NCBI RefSeq assembly: GCF_033095785.1
Contig: NZ_CP137134.1
Location: 682,001-746,000, forward strand
Reading direction: 5' to 3'
Source: Nitrosospira sp. Is2
Lineage (GTDB): Bacteria; Pseudomonadota; Gammaproteobacteria; Burkholderiales; Nitrosomonadaceae
DNA length: 64,000 bases
A model generated the notes under the pieces. It ran no database searches, had not been told where the DNA came from, and saw nothing but the letters and a program-made list of their open reading frames with translations. Positions 52,905 through 61,158 of the stretch are shown one piece after another. Numbering within the stretch: position 1 is the first letter of the stretch; each line of letters opens with the position of its first letter. The translations under genes and the position numbers were made by a program.

Positions 52905-54367
52905 GCATACGTTGCTTGGCAACTGGCGTTCCCGGTCTGGACAACCTGCTGGGCGGCGGCCTGCCGGAGTTCTCCTTTAACGTGATTGCAGGCGCGCCAG
53001 GATCCGGAAAAACCACGCTGGCTCATCAGATTATGTTCTCGCTGGCAAATGCCGACCATCGGGCAGTGTTCTTCACTGTGCTTGGGGAGCCGGCGTTGAA
53101 GATGCTCCGTTATCAACAGCAATTTCCGTTTTTCGACATCCACAAAATCAATGAGTCGATCCGCTTCGTCAACCTGTCCGTGGATTTGATGGATGGCAGT
53201 TTCGACCGCGTAAAGGCGCGCATCGAGGAAGAAGTGAAAGACTATGCTCCCAGCCTTGTGTTTGTTGATTCGTTTCGATCCGTGGTGAGGTCAGCGAAAC
53301 GGGGGGAGCAAGGCGTGTTGGACCTCCAGCGGTTCGTCCAGCGATTAGCCATGCAAATGACGAGCTGGCAGGCCACAACATTCCTGATTGGTGAATACTT
53401 GGCGCCGGAATCGGAGTCAAGCCCCGTATTTACGGTAGCGGACGGCATCCTGTCGCTTTCGCAAAATTTGCATCACAATTCCATGGTGCGCAAGATGCAA
53501 GTGGTCAAAATACGTGGCCAGGCCCAGGCACCAGGTCTGCATACGTTTCGTATCAGTGATCACGGAATCGAGGTTTTCCCACGCGTGATTATGGAACAAC
53601 GTGAAGCGGTTGATTCGGCAGAGAAGCTCCCCACAAGCGAGGAGCGCGTTTCCATGGGAACGCCTGGCCTGGATGACATGCTGGGAGGCGGTTTGCCGGT
53701 GGGATATTCGCTCCTCGTCGTCGGGCCATCTGGTTGCGGAAAAACTATCCTAGCAACGGAATTTCTTGCCGAAGGCGTGCGCAAAGGCGAACCAGGTGTC
53801 ATTGCGGCGTTTGAGAAAAGTCCCAGCCAACTGCTGAGTACCAAGCTGTCTTCGCTGGTGCAAACCGGAAAAATCGGGGTCATCGACACGCGTTCCCTGG
53901 ATTTGTCGATTGATGAAACCTTGCATGATTTGATCGGCATGATTGATCGCATGCAGGCAAAGCGCCTCGTGATCGACTCTTTGTCCGGATTTGAGTTAGC
54001 ACTGGCACCCGAGTTTAGCGAAGATTTTCGCGGCTCCCTGTATCGGATGGTAGCAAAGCTCACCGGCATGGGCGTGACCATTTTAATGACCTCAGAACTG
54101 GAAGACCGTTTCACTGATTTGCGCTTTAGTCCATTCGGGAGCGCCTTCCTCGCTGACGCAATTATCGTGCAGCGCTATACCGAAATGGGGGGCCAACTCA
54201 AACGCGTTTTCTCGGTCGTTAAAGTCCGGGGGAGCGAGCACAGCAAGGACATTCGGCTGTTTGACATTACAGAAGCAGGCATCGTGATTGGCGAGACCTT
54301 GTCGGAGTATGACGGAATCATGTCGGGCCGAGCTCACCGTTTGCCCCTGACTGAAAGGAACGGATGA
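52889..54367 (+). CDS. KaiC-like double-RecA ATPase
   Basis: A 492-residue protein with two KaiC-type RecA domains. Domain 1: GVPGLDNLLGGGLPEFSFNVIAGAPGSGKTTLAHQ (Walker A about 34-41), Walker B PSLVFVDSF. Domain 2: GTPGLDDMLGGGLPVGYSLLVVGPSGCGKTILATE (Walker A about 281-288), Walker B KRLVIDSLSGFELA. Compared with cyanobacterial KaiC, the catalytic Glu pair appears changed: FFTVLGEP in domain 1 and IAAFEKSP in domain 2. No KaiA or KaiB is present, so circadian timing is not implied; many proteobacterial relatives are signalling ATPases of unknown output. Ends at a TGA followed by about 170 bases and a tRNA terminator. Confidence 0.88.
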   Translation: MDEKLSIRCLATGVPGLDNLLGGGLPEFSFNVIAGAPGSGKTTLAHQIMFSLANADHRAVFFTVLGEPALKMLRYQQQFPFFDIHKINESIRFVNLSVDLMDGSFDRVKARIEEEVKDYAPSLVFVDSFRSVVRSAKRGEQGVLDLQRFVQRLAMQMTSWQATTFLIGEYLAPESESSPVFTVADGILSLSQNLHHNSMVRKMQVVKIRGQAQAPGLHTFRISDHGIEVFPRVIMEQREAVDSAEKLPTSEERVSMGTPGLDDMLGGGLPVGYSLLVVGPSGCGKTILATEFLAEGVRKGEPGVIAAFEKSPSQLLSTKLSSLVQTGKIGVIDTRSLDLSIDETLHDLIGMIDRMQAKRLVIDSLSGFELALAPEFSEDFRGSLYRMVAKLTGMGVTILMTSELEDRFTDLRFSPFGSAFLADAIIVQRYTEMGGQLKRVFSVVKVRGSEHSKDIRLFDITEAGIVIGETLSEYDGIMSGRAHRLPLTERNG

Positions 54368-54496
54368 TTGAAAGTCATAATGAATAATACTACAGGAGAC
54401 AAGGAGATCAGGACGGCCGCGCAGCTTCATTGATATTGTAACGCTGAGTCCCCAAAGAAAAGTGGTTACAAATTGGTTACATTTTTTAGTAATAAA

Positions 54497-54530
54497 AAAG
54501 GAGTTGCAAGCAGATGCTTGTAACTCCTTT
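54497..54530 (-). terminator. Rho-independent terminator of the tRNA gene
   Basis: Sixteen-base arms (AAAGGAGTTGCAAGCA and TGCTTGTAACTCCTTT) with one G-T wobble and a two-base loop. On the minus strand the stem is followed by TTTTTTATT, a typical intrinsic terminator, starting eight bases downstream of the tRNA CCA end. Confidence 0.9.
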
Positions 54531-54537
54531 ATTCTAT

Positions 54538-54585
54538 TGGTGGGTCTGGTTGGACTCGAACCAACGACCAAGGGATTATGAGTCC
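54538..54585 (-). tRNA. 3' half of a CAU-anticodon tRNA gene (tRNA-Met-like), attachment-site remnant
   Basis: Reading on the minus strand: anticodon-arm half with CTCATAA loop (anticodon CAT at 54580-54578), variable loop, a perfect five-pair T stem GTTGG/CCAAC around TTCGAGT-type loop, the acceptor 3' strand CAGACCC, discriminator A and encoded CCA. The D arm and the acceptor 5' strand are missing; homology stops around 54585 where unrelated sequence begins. A 3' tRNA fragment with its own terminator is the classical mark of integration at a tRNA gene, so this is probably an att site and the island boundary. Confidence 0.85.
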
Positions 54586-54941
54586 TTTATAGTCCACAAA
54601 CCAAAAGAAACCACAACAGAACACATAATTGAATTCAGCAGGTTACAAAGCTCCCTTCATTGCCAGCTGTTGTCCTTTGTGCTGGCCATTTATCGCCAAG
54701 TGCCCCGAGAGTGCCCCTCTGGGCGAAATCTTTTTACTCAGCGATCAGGACTTGGCAATTTTGATATTTCGATAAAGCCCGCCACAAAAGCCACAAAAGG
54801 AATTATTTGTGCTTGGCTTTGCTATGAGACCATAGCATCAGGCAAGGGCACTCTGCTTGATTTCTGTAACCGCTTCTATCAAGGCCTGCCGCTTGCCCCG
54901 CTTCAGACGCCGCTCTGGCTTGCCTTGGCTACCTCCTTTTT
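54586..54941. other. Left end of the island, no intact gene
   Basis: About 350 bases between the tRNA remnant and the first decayed gene. Contains one copy of an 18-base sequence shared with the primase operon (54782-54799). A minus-strand frame (54838-55062) ends in a basic helical peptide (KPERRLKRGKRQALIEAVTE) that I cannot place. No integrase gene is visible, so it is either lost or at the other end. Confidence 0.45.
54782..54799. repeat. 18-base sequence shared with the primase operon, copy 1
   Basis: CCACAAAAGCCACAAAAG, itself two tandem nonamers CCACAAAAG. The identical 18 bases occur at 61451-61468. Confidence 0.85.
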
Positions 54942-55169
54942 GGTATCCAGTTCCGCCATCACAACCGAAGACCGGTAGTGCTGGAGCCGGAGGACGCGTT
55001 GCGCTGGATGGACCCTGATTCGTCAATTGAAGAGGCCGCGTACATCGCGCAGACGAGATCAATCCCGACGGAAGAATTCGTCTGGTGGAAGGTGGACCGG
55101 GCAGTAAACCGGGTCGATCCGAACAACAACGGCAAGCACTTGCTGGAACCTATAAGCGACCGCGCTTGA
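54942..55169 (+). pseudogene. C-terminal fragment of a SRAP (YedK/HMCES) family protein
   Basis: The frame reads RRPVVLEPEDALRWMDPD and, later, TEEFVWWKVDRAVNRVDPN then HLLEPI before a stop at 55167-55169. It matches the C-terminal end of SOS-response-associated peptidase (SRAP) proteins: proline-rich strand, W(L/M)DP, the W-x-V-x-x-AVN core and a closing LxEP. The N-terminal two-thirds, including the catalytic Cys2 that crosslinks abasic sites, is absent. A fragment left after deletion is most likely. Confidence 0.6.
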
Positions 55170-55198
55170 AACTGACGGTACTTTACCGCAGCCAGTCC

Positions 55199-55479
55199 CT
55201 ACTTTCGGCCTCCATTGACTGCAGCCCTAAGCGCTGCACTTGGCTTGAATGCTGCAACCCTCGATGCGGCAATCTCTAGTTTTTCGCCTGTTTTCGGATT
55301 ACGTCCCGTACGCGCGGCGCGCTCACGTACTTCGAACGTTCCAAAGCCGGGCAACGTTCACGAATCCCCCTTTTTAACGTATCGGAAATAACCTCCACCA
55401 GTGCGTTCACCGCGCGGTCGGCAGCACCACTGCAGTCTGTCTTTGCCGCCATTGCATTAACGAGTTCTTTTTTGGTCAT
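55199..55479 (-). pseudogene. HU-family DNA-binding protein gene, frameshifted
   Basis: From ATG 55479 the product reads MTKKELVNAMAAKTDCSGAA and then ALVEVISDTLKRG, the HU/IHF N-terminal helices. It then loses the family sequence. In the -1 frame from about 55367 the sequence continues TLPGFGTFEVRERAARTGRN and KLEIAASRVAAFKPSAAL to a TAG at 55199-55201, the DNA-binding arm and C-terminus of HU. Joining the halves needs one added base near the run of G at 55367-55371 and replacement of an in-frame TGA. The gene is therefore dead or gives only an aberrant 67-residue peptide. Confidence 0.85.
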
Positions 55480-55775
55480 GTTTGTAATCCGCTCCCAATC
55501 AGTAAATCGGGGCACCATTATAAAATGCCCAAGAGCTCGAGGGCCGGCATTAGCAGAATGTAGAATTCCTGATCCTTGTGTCCCAGCTGACAGATATAGC
55601 GAGAACTATTGTACTGAACATCGGGATCAAGGCTTCATAGGCTAACAGGCCTAGCATCGGGACGACGCACTCAATAGCGTAAGCCGCTCGCTTTTTTTAT
55701 TGTTCCCCTTGGTGAATATCTTATTCTACGGGACCGAGCTGCAGATACGTCGCGCATAAGAACTAATCCCCGGTT

Positions 55776-57071
55776 TTACTTCGCGATATCGTTGCGGTAC
55801 ACCTTGCCGCCCTTCATGATGAAGGAGACATCTTCGAGGATAGTAATGTCTTCGAGAGGATTGCCGCGGACGGCAACGATGTCGGCGTAGTAGCTTTTCT
55901 CAAGGACGCCCACTTTGCCGGCTTGGCCGAGTAGGTCGGCAGCATTGATAGTGGCAGCGCGGATGGCATCGACAGGCTTCATCCCCCACTCGACCATCTT
56001 TGCGAATTGCTTCGCGTTGTCACCGTGCGGGTAGACCCCCGAGTCCGTGCCAAACGCCATCCTGGCGCCGGCCTGAAATACCTTGCGAAAGTTCTCTCGC
56101 TGCAAGCGGCCCAACTGGCGGTTTTTTTCAAGGGATTCGGGTAGCACACCATTCTTCTCGCCATGGGAGAGGATGTAGTCATCATTGTAGATATCGAATA
56201 CGAGATAGGTATCGCGCTCCTTTGCTAGGCGGATGCCTTCGTCATCGATGAAGCTGCAATGTTCAACGGAGTCCACCCCGGCACGGATGGCATCCTTTAT
56301 CGACTCCGTACCGTGGGCGTGTGCCGCGACTTTCCGTCCCAGTCTGTGGGCTTCTGACACGATCGCCTGCATTTCTTCAAGCGTATATTGCTCCACTCCG
56401 GGTTGACCACCCTTGCTCAAAACACCGCCAGAGGCGCAAACCTTTATTACATCCGCCCCAAATTTGATCACTTCACGAATCTTTTGGCGAACGGCCCAGG
56501 GACCGTCTGCCACACCTTCCGCTTTAAAGTTGAATTCGCTTGGGAGCAGATTTTCATCGCAGTGACCCCCAGTAATGGTGAGCGGAGGTCCGGAAACCAT
56601 CATCCGAGGACCCGGAATTTCTCCGGCATTGATGCCGTCGCGCACCGCAACATCGGTGTAGTGCCATGCGCCGACATTTCGTATGGAAGTGAATCCGGAA
56701 AGCAGCAGGAGCCGAGCATTCTTGACGCCGATCACAGCCTCGCGCGGGGCTGAAATGCCCAGCCCTTTATAGCCCGAGTTTTGAGGGTCGGATGTCACGT
56801 GGGTGTGGACGTCGATGAGACCGGGCAGGCAGGTCAAGTCTGAGAGATCGATGCGTGTAATACCCTTCGGAGCGGAGTTGGCGGGACCGACGAAGATGAT
56901 GACCCCCTTTTTGTCCCAAGTGATGACCTGGTCTTCGATGAGGCGCCCGGCACGGACATCCAGAAGGTTGCCGCAGTGAATGGCCTGCGGTGCAGCCTGG
57001 ACCTCTGAAATCACCGTAACCTCCCATACAGTCAAGATAAGGGATAAAACTAGTGCGCTGCACCTTTTCAC
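55776..57071 (-). CDS. Exported amidohydrolase (Xaa-Pro dipeptidase / imidazolonepropionase-like)
   Basis: A 431-residue metallo-hydrolase. From GTG 57071 the product starts with a signal peptide (KRCSALVLSLILTVWEVTVI, ending SEVQA). Amidohydrolase metal ligands are visible: LPGLIDVHTHVTSD, GADVIKVCASGGVLS (carbamylated Lys), AAHAHGTESIKDAIRAGVDSVEHCSFID, and FGTDSGVYPHGDNAKQ with the late Asp. This set fits the family of exported Xaa-Pro/Xaa-His dipeptidase-like amidohydrolases. The frame is open upstream to an ATG at 57158, but that start gives an odd N-terminus without ribosome site. Chromosomal-looking gene inside the island; substrate unknown. Confidence 0.85.
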   Translation of the reverse strand: MKRCSALVLSLILTVWEVTVISEVQAAPQAIHCGNLLDVRAGRLIEDQVITWDKKGVIIFVGPANSAPKGITRIDLSDLTCLPGLIDVHTHVTSDPQNSGYKGLGISAPREAVIGVKNARLLLLSGFTSIRNVGAWHYTDVAVRDGINAGEIPGPRMMVSGPPLTITGGHCDENLLPSEFNFKAEGVADGPWAVRQKIREVIKFGADVIKVCASGGVLSKGGQPGVEQYTLEEMQAIVSEAHRLGRKVAAHAHGTESIKDAIRAGVDSVEHCSFIDDEGIRLAKERDTYLVFDIYNDDYILSHGEKNGVLPESLEKNRQLGRLQRENFRKVFQAGARMAFGTDSGVYPHGDNAKQFAKMVEWGMKPVDAIRAATINAADLLGQAGKVGVLEKSYYADIVAVRGNPLEDITILEDVSFIMKGGKVYRNDIAK

Positions 57072-57341
57072 TTCGCCCAACCGATTACCAATTTTGTCCT
57101 TCCCCAACAGAAGAATTGCAAAGCTCACCTGAAAATGGCGGTCTGTAAAGGGAGCCATGCCGTTTTATAGCAGGTTAAAGATCGTTTTCCAGTCGTTAAG
57201 GTTAACGTTCATAGTACGGCGACATCTTTGTGACGAGGAAGGGAAGCTCCTCTGTCCTGTCGCAACGCACTGTATTTCTCAGTAAAATCAGTATTGCGGT
57301 TGGTAAAGGAGAAAATGACTCAACAATATTGCGTCCTCCAC

Positions 57342-57752
57342 TCAGGGGAGCGGGGCGCATTCCACTCCCGTCAGGGAATGGTCTTCCGCGAACTCTTCCG
57401 CTGCCTTGGCATAGATGGCCAGATAGCGCATAGCCAAGTAATTCGATGCTCGATGCTCATCGGTTGCGCCCGCGTTATCCGTCATATACATGGTCTTGCC
57501 CAACAGCTCTTCGGCCGCATGGCTAAATTCCTCTTCCTTCATCTTCTGCGGTCTTGGGATTGCCTTGATCAATTGATCCCGTTGAAAGGGATAGATTTGG
57601 TCGAGCACGACAATTGGGGCACCACCAGGCCGTTGCACGTTTCGGGTGGCGCAATGGGGCATCGCACACCGACGACCACATCAACATCCTGGCTCTCACG
57701 TATTAAGCGGGTAAGCTGATAAGCTCTTCATCCACAGTAAAACGGGTCTCAC
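57342..57752 (-). pseudogene. Fragments of a PatG-like (cyanobactin protease family) C-terminal domain
   Basis: Three neighbouring frames on the minus strand give consecutive pieces: TRFTVDEEL (57752-57724), then LTRLIRESQDVDVVVGVRCP and IAPPETCNGLVVPQL (about 57706-57610), then DQIYPFQRDQLIKAIPRP and ADNAG-type MTDNAGATDEHRASNYLAMR (57604-57342). I recognise these as the end of PatA/PatG-type subtilisin-like proteins. At least two frameshifts separate the pieces, and no protease domain is found upstream, so this is a relic. An intact start at 57662 exists but is unlikely to be meaningful. Confidence 0.6.
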
Positions 57753-57759
57753 GTCATGA

Positions 57760-58212
57760 ACAAAAGAGAACTTATCGATGACTCCCGGTTCATGAATGAC
57801 CTGACCGAGCGCGTGTCGACCAATTCGGGAGACGGTAGTAAACGCGTGAATTCGTCGGCCACTCTAAGTTTAATGGGACTACTAAGCGAAGCACTACGCA
57901 ATTTGATTAGCATATGGGGACGATACCGGTCCCAGCCGCACCGGATGGAGATATTGTCATGGCTTCCGAGTTACCGCACCGAAACACGTCACGCCCACTG
58001 GCACTGTTCCTGTTCGAACCCGGGAAAAACTTAACAGGTTGGCAGCATCATTCGAGATTTGGCCATGCGCTAGGCTTCTATAGACGGCCCCCGGCGGGCA
58101 TCCGGTTACATAATCATACCGATTGACCTCGGTGAAACAAGATCGAGAGGCAATCGAGCCCCAGGATCGGCCCTGCTAACGCAGAAGCTGATAAAGTAAT
58201 TATGATGGCTCG
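57760..58212. other. Gap between PatG-like relic and DUF4142 gene
   Basis: About 450 bases. A 92-codon plus-strand frame (57756-58034) and an overlapping one (57914-58126) show no family resemblance or ribosome sites. Nothing else stands out. Confidence 0.35.
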
Positions 58213-58773
58213 TTAATGCGTACAGCACTGGTGTTTCCGGCGGGGCGGTTCCTTCTTCAAAAGGCTTTCCACCCGGATAGCCTGCTCGTAGGTGTGAAAA
58301 AAAAGCGGCCGCGTCTTGACTAGCGCGCTTTTCAGCTGCTCATTCTTGACATTGTGAATCAGTTCGTTATCGATCATCTCGAGCATATGCTCATGAAAGG
58401 GGATTTCAAAATTGATGTACTCCTTGTCAAATTCATCCCCTCTCAGCGGTCTCAGTCTTGCAATATTTTTGTCCGCGCTTGATTTCAAGCCCTGACTGAT
58501 CCCATTTTCCCGCGGCGTAATTCCAAGCCGTGTGATCCGTTCAGTTAGCGATTCAAGCGCCGCCGTATGATCAGCAACCATTCGTTGCGCGAAAAACTGT
58601 ACCTCCGGGCTGGATGACTTGAACTGAGCAAGCTTGCCGGATTCGATATCCAAGGCATGCGCTGCGGTGATGATGGCCGCAATTTGATGATCATCCAATG
58701 CTGATTGTGCCTGGGCCTGAGCCGAAAATATAGGTGCGATAAACGCACTGGCAAACAGTAGGAGGATTTTCAT
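58213..58773 (-). CDS. DUF4142 domain-containing exported protein
   Basis: A 186-residue protein from ATG 58773 with a signal peptide ending SAQAQAQ (about 20). The DUF4142 domain follows: IAAIITAAHALDIESGKLAQFKSSSPEVQFFAQRMVADHTAALESL, and a second similar helical pair ending FEIPFHEHMLEMIDNELIHNVKNEQLKSALVKTRPLFFHTYEQA. The fold is a ferritin-like helical bundle; conserved His residues (DHTAAL, FHEHM) could bind metal. The tail ends RRKHQCCTH. Function unknown. An in-frame ATG 23 codons upstream is less likely because it would bury the signal sequence. Confidence 0.88.
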   Translation of the reverse strand: MKILLLFASAFIAPIFSAQAQAQSALDDHQIAAIITAAHALDIESGKLAQFKSSSPEVQFFAQRMVADHTAALESLTERITRLGITPRENGISQGLKSSADKNIARLRPLRGDEFDKEYINFEIPFHEHMLEMIDNELIHNVKNEQLKSALVKTRPLFFHTYEQAIRVESLLKKEPPRRKHQCCTH

Positions 58774-59061
58774 AAGATTCCACAACGTAGATTTCACATG
58801 CGCCGCAATGTCAGACCTACATGAGAGTAGGTTGCGTTTCACGGATAAAACGGAGAATCGGTATGTTTTACGCAGCCATTCCGGGCGAGTCTGTTAAATG
58901 TCCCACATAAGACCGGAATCGTTAGCCCTAACGCACTACTATTGGCGGCAATAGGACTAGCAATTAAGTTCCTAGGAACTATACTTCGGTGGTCAGTGGT
59001 GCTACGAAACGGGGACGCCTTGGAATAGCGGACGTCGAATAGCCGAACTAGGGAGGAAGTC
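58774..59061. other. Short gap upstream of the 539-residue repeat protein
   Basis: About 290 bases, A/T-richer than average near 58930-58990. It should hold the divergent promoters of the DUF4142 gene and of the 539-residue protein gene, and no other structure is evident. Confidence 0.35.
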
Positions 59062-60681
59062 ATGCTAGGAGCACCTAGAATCATAGGTGACCTGTCGCAA
59101 TGTTCGTTGGCAATGGAATTTGAACAATTGGTTCCAGGCGCTACGGTGCACGTGCAGACGGTACAGGGCGACCCCATAGACGAATGGCCGGTAACATACA
59201 CGAGGCAGGTCTTTGATTTTCATCCCGGGCGGAACCTTACGGGGGGGACCGTGGTTCAGGCCCTGCAGTCCCAACCGGGAGCCGGAGGGTTCCTCTCAAT
59301 CGCGAAACCAGTAAGTGGTCTGCCCGCTGTTACTGCCCTTAACAACGTGTCCTTTGCTCAACCTCTGTACGAGTGCGCGGAGTGCCTAATGCTTTCAAAT
59401 GGGTTCTCGGGTGCTCGCGTCAAAGTTTTTAGCCACGACACCGAGCCGCTCGGTGAGAGCGTCGTTTTGCCGAGTGGCTACGCTCACGTCGACTTGAACC
59501 GCCCACTGGCAGTCGAGGATGTTCTCAGTGTCATTCAGGCCGCATGTACAAGGGATGGCGCACCGATTATCTCGGCGCCGACTCCAGTTCCCGGTAGTCG
59601 TCCCGGGTCACTTTCGCAGATAGTCGTGCCTCAGACCGAGGTGGACGACGTGAAAGCGTGCGAGATGACTCTTAACATCCGTAAGATCATGCCCGGCTCT
59701 TTTATAATCCTGAGACGCAGGAAGAAAAATGGCACTACTACCGAAGTCATTGGCCCTGTTTGGGTCTCCATGCCCGGACTTATTCGATACGAACGATTTG
59801 AATACCTAGAGGAGCTGGTTATCGAAACCCACCTGGGTCGGTGCAAGCCGTTTTCCAACATGGCTGTGACCAAGATCGTGGGTGCGACACCAACAAACCC
59901 GCCGGGGGTACCCAAATGGGTCGAGGCAGACGCCAGGGACATTACCTTACACAATCTAAGTGTCGGTGCATTGGTAGAAATCAGCATCACCACGAGCAGC
60001 TACTCCATCAAGATACTCTCCGGGGCGAGTGAAACTACGGATCGTTTCCCATTTTCGCCAGGTAGTCCCAGTCAGATTAAGCTCGAGGCAGGTGCGATCA
60101 TCACGGTGCGGCAAAACCTCGGTGGTGGTCCCAACAACTGGAGCCAAGCCAATTGGATTGAGGTGCTGACGACTGAGCCAGGCATACCCAAACCTTATTT
60201 ACCCGTCGATGGTTCCATCATCCCCAACTCAGCCCCTACGTTGCTTTGGAAGGATACTGGAGAAGAGCGGTGTAATTACGCCACACGGTTTCACTTGCAA
60301 ATTATGGATGACGTTGGGCATCGTGTCTTCGAGAACGAACATGTAACTTCGCCAAGTGCTTATGTAGGAGGATATCTACATTCTGGAATTACGTATTCTT
60401 GGAGGGTTCGTGCCTATCACAATAACTCCCGGCCCTCGACGTGGTCGGATACGTTGCACTTCACAACTCCAGGCATACCAGCGAAGCACGTCGATCCCAG
60501 CATCCCCTACAAGCCAGGTGATCAACTTTTTCTTCTCTGCGAAGAATGCATGGGCATTTACTCGCCGGCAGAGTCGCGGGGGTCCGACCTCACAGACGCC
60601 ATAGCGAATGCAAAAGCTCGATCTCCGTCTTGTGAATATACGAAATATACCGCTGGGGAATGCAAGCAGATCGGAAGGTAA
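59062..60681 (+). CDS. Large repeat-containing protein of unknown function with a fibronectin-like region
   Basis: A 539-residue protein with GGGAGGAAGTC before its ATG and no signal peptide or membrane segment. Four diverged beta-rich modules of roughly 75-95 residues follow one another (about 8-95, 105-180, 198-280, 292-370). Each starts around C-x-L-x(4-10)-L with a (P/S)G(A/S)xVxV strand and ends with a G/L-(A/D)-xVxxxQ strand. Then comes a fibronectin-III-like region (about 375-475: YLPVDGSIIPNSAPTLLWKD; GITYSWRVRAYHNNSRPSTWSD) and a Cys-containing tail (CEECMGIYSPAESR, CEYTKYTAGECKQ). The function is unknown; adhesion or binding is a guess from the module types. Confidence 0.75.
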   Translation: MLGAPRIIGDLSQCSLAMEFEQLVPGATVHVQTVQGDPIDEWPVTYTRQVFDFHPGRNLTGGTVVQALQSQPGAGGFLSIAKPVSGLPAVTALNNVSFAQPLYECAECLMLSNGFSGARVKVFSHDTEPLGESVVLPSGYAHVDLNRPLAVEDVLSVIQAACTRDGAPIISAPTPVPGSRPGSLSQIVVPQTEVDDVKACEMTLNIRKIMPGSFIILRRRKKNGTTTEVIGPVWVSMPGLIRYERFEYLEELVIETHLGRCKPFSNMAVTKIVGATPTNPPGVPKWVEADARDITLHNLSVGALVEISITTSSYSIKILSGASETTDRFPFSPGSPSQIKLEAGAIITVRQNLGGGPNNWSQANWIEVLTTEPGIPKPYLPVDGSIIPNSAPTLLWKDTGEERCNYATRFHLQIMDDVGHRVFENEHVTSPSAYVGGYLHSGITYSWRVRAYHNNSRPSTWSDTLHFTTPGIPAKHVDPSIPYKPGDQLFLLCEECMGIYSPAESRGSDLTDAIANAKARSPSCEYTKYTAGECKQIGR

Positions 60682-60924
60682 AAGAGGAGAAAACAGCGAA
60701 ACCGCCTTCGTAGCCCCTCGGGTCCCATAGATGGGCGATAGAACCTCTGCTGTCTCAGTTGTTCATTTATCAATTTTCCCCTCGTCCCCCTCTCGAACGC
60801 ACTGGGCCGTCTTTTATTGCCCCTTCCTTCCCAGCTTCTCACTTCCAGCGCCCGGTTTATAGGCTCGGCTTATTTCGGAAGGCACGGTGCCCATCAATCA
60901 CAATACCCTTAGATAAGGAGATGG
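60682..60924. other. Gap between convergent genes
   Basis: About 240 bases between the 3' ends of the repeat protein and the phage-type operon, with no recognised feature. A plus-strand 77-codon frame (60759-60992) is probably chance. Confidence 0.3.
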
Positions 60925-61158
60925 TTAATTTGTGTTCTCGGTTTGCTTTCCGGGCGCATTGGGACTTAGCGGAGAACCGTCTTTTCCAGTGACAAACCTG
61001 ATCACCAGGATACGATCAGAAGGCCAGTCCAATAATCCCGCGTTTATTACACCTTCCTCGTAACTCTCGCTTTCCTGTAAAAAGACGATCTTGTACCCCA
61101 CGTCGTTTGTACGTCGCGCCGCTGCTTCCAGCATCTCCACCCTTCGAAGTATGTTCAT
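60925..61158 (-). CDS. Small hypothetical protein of the replication module
   Basis: A 77-residue soluble protein beginning MNILRRVEMLEAAARRTND, with a short helix, a beta-rich middle (GYKIVFLQES, DRILVIRFVTG) and a Pro/Asn-rich tail. Its ATG overlaps the stop of the next upstream gene by four bases, so it is the last gene of the phage-type operon. No known family. Confidence 0.6.
   Translation of the reverse strand: MNILRRVEMLEAAARRTNDVGYKIVFLQESESYEEGVINAGLLDWPSDRILVIRFVTGKDGSPLSPNAPGKQTENTN

Noticed and set aside
52889..54367. Circadian clock gene kaiC
   Set aside because: KaiA and KaiB are absent and the catalytic Glu pairs seem altered; KaiC-like ATPase is the safer name.
54538..54600. 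Complete tRNA gene
   Set aside because: The 5' half (D arm and acceptor 5' strand) is absent after about 54585; only the 3' half is tRNA.
57756..58126. Plus-strand small ORFs in the island gap
   Set aside because: No ribosome site, no motif and overlapping frames of similar length; treated as chance.
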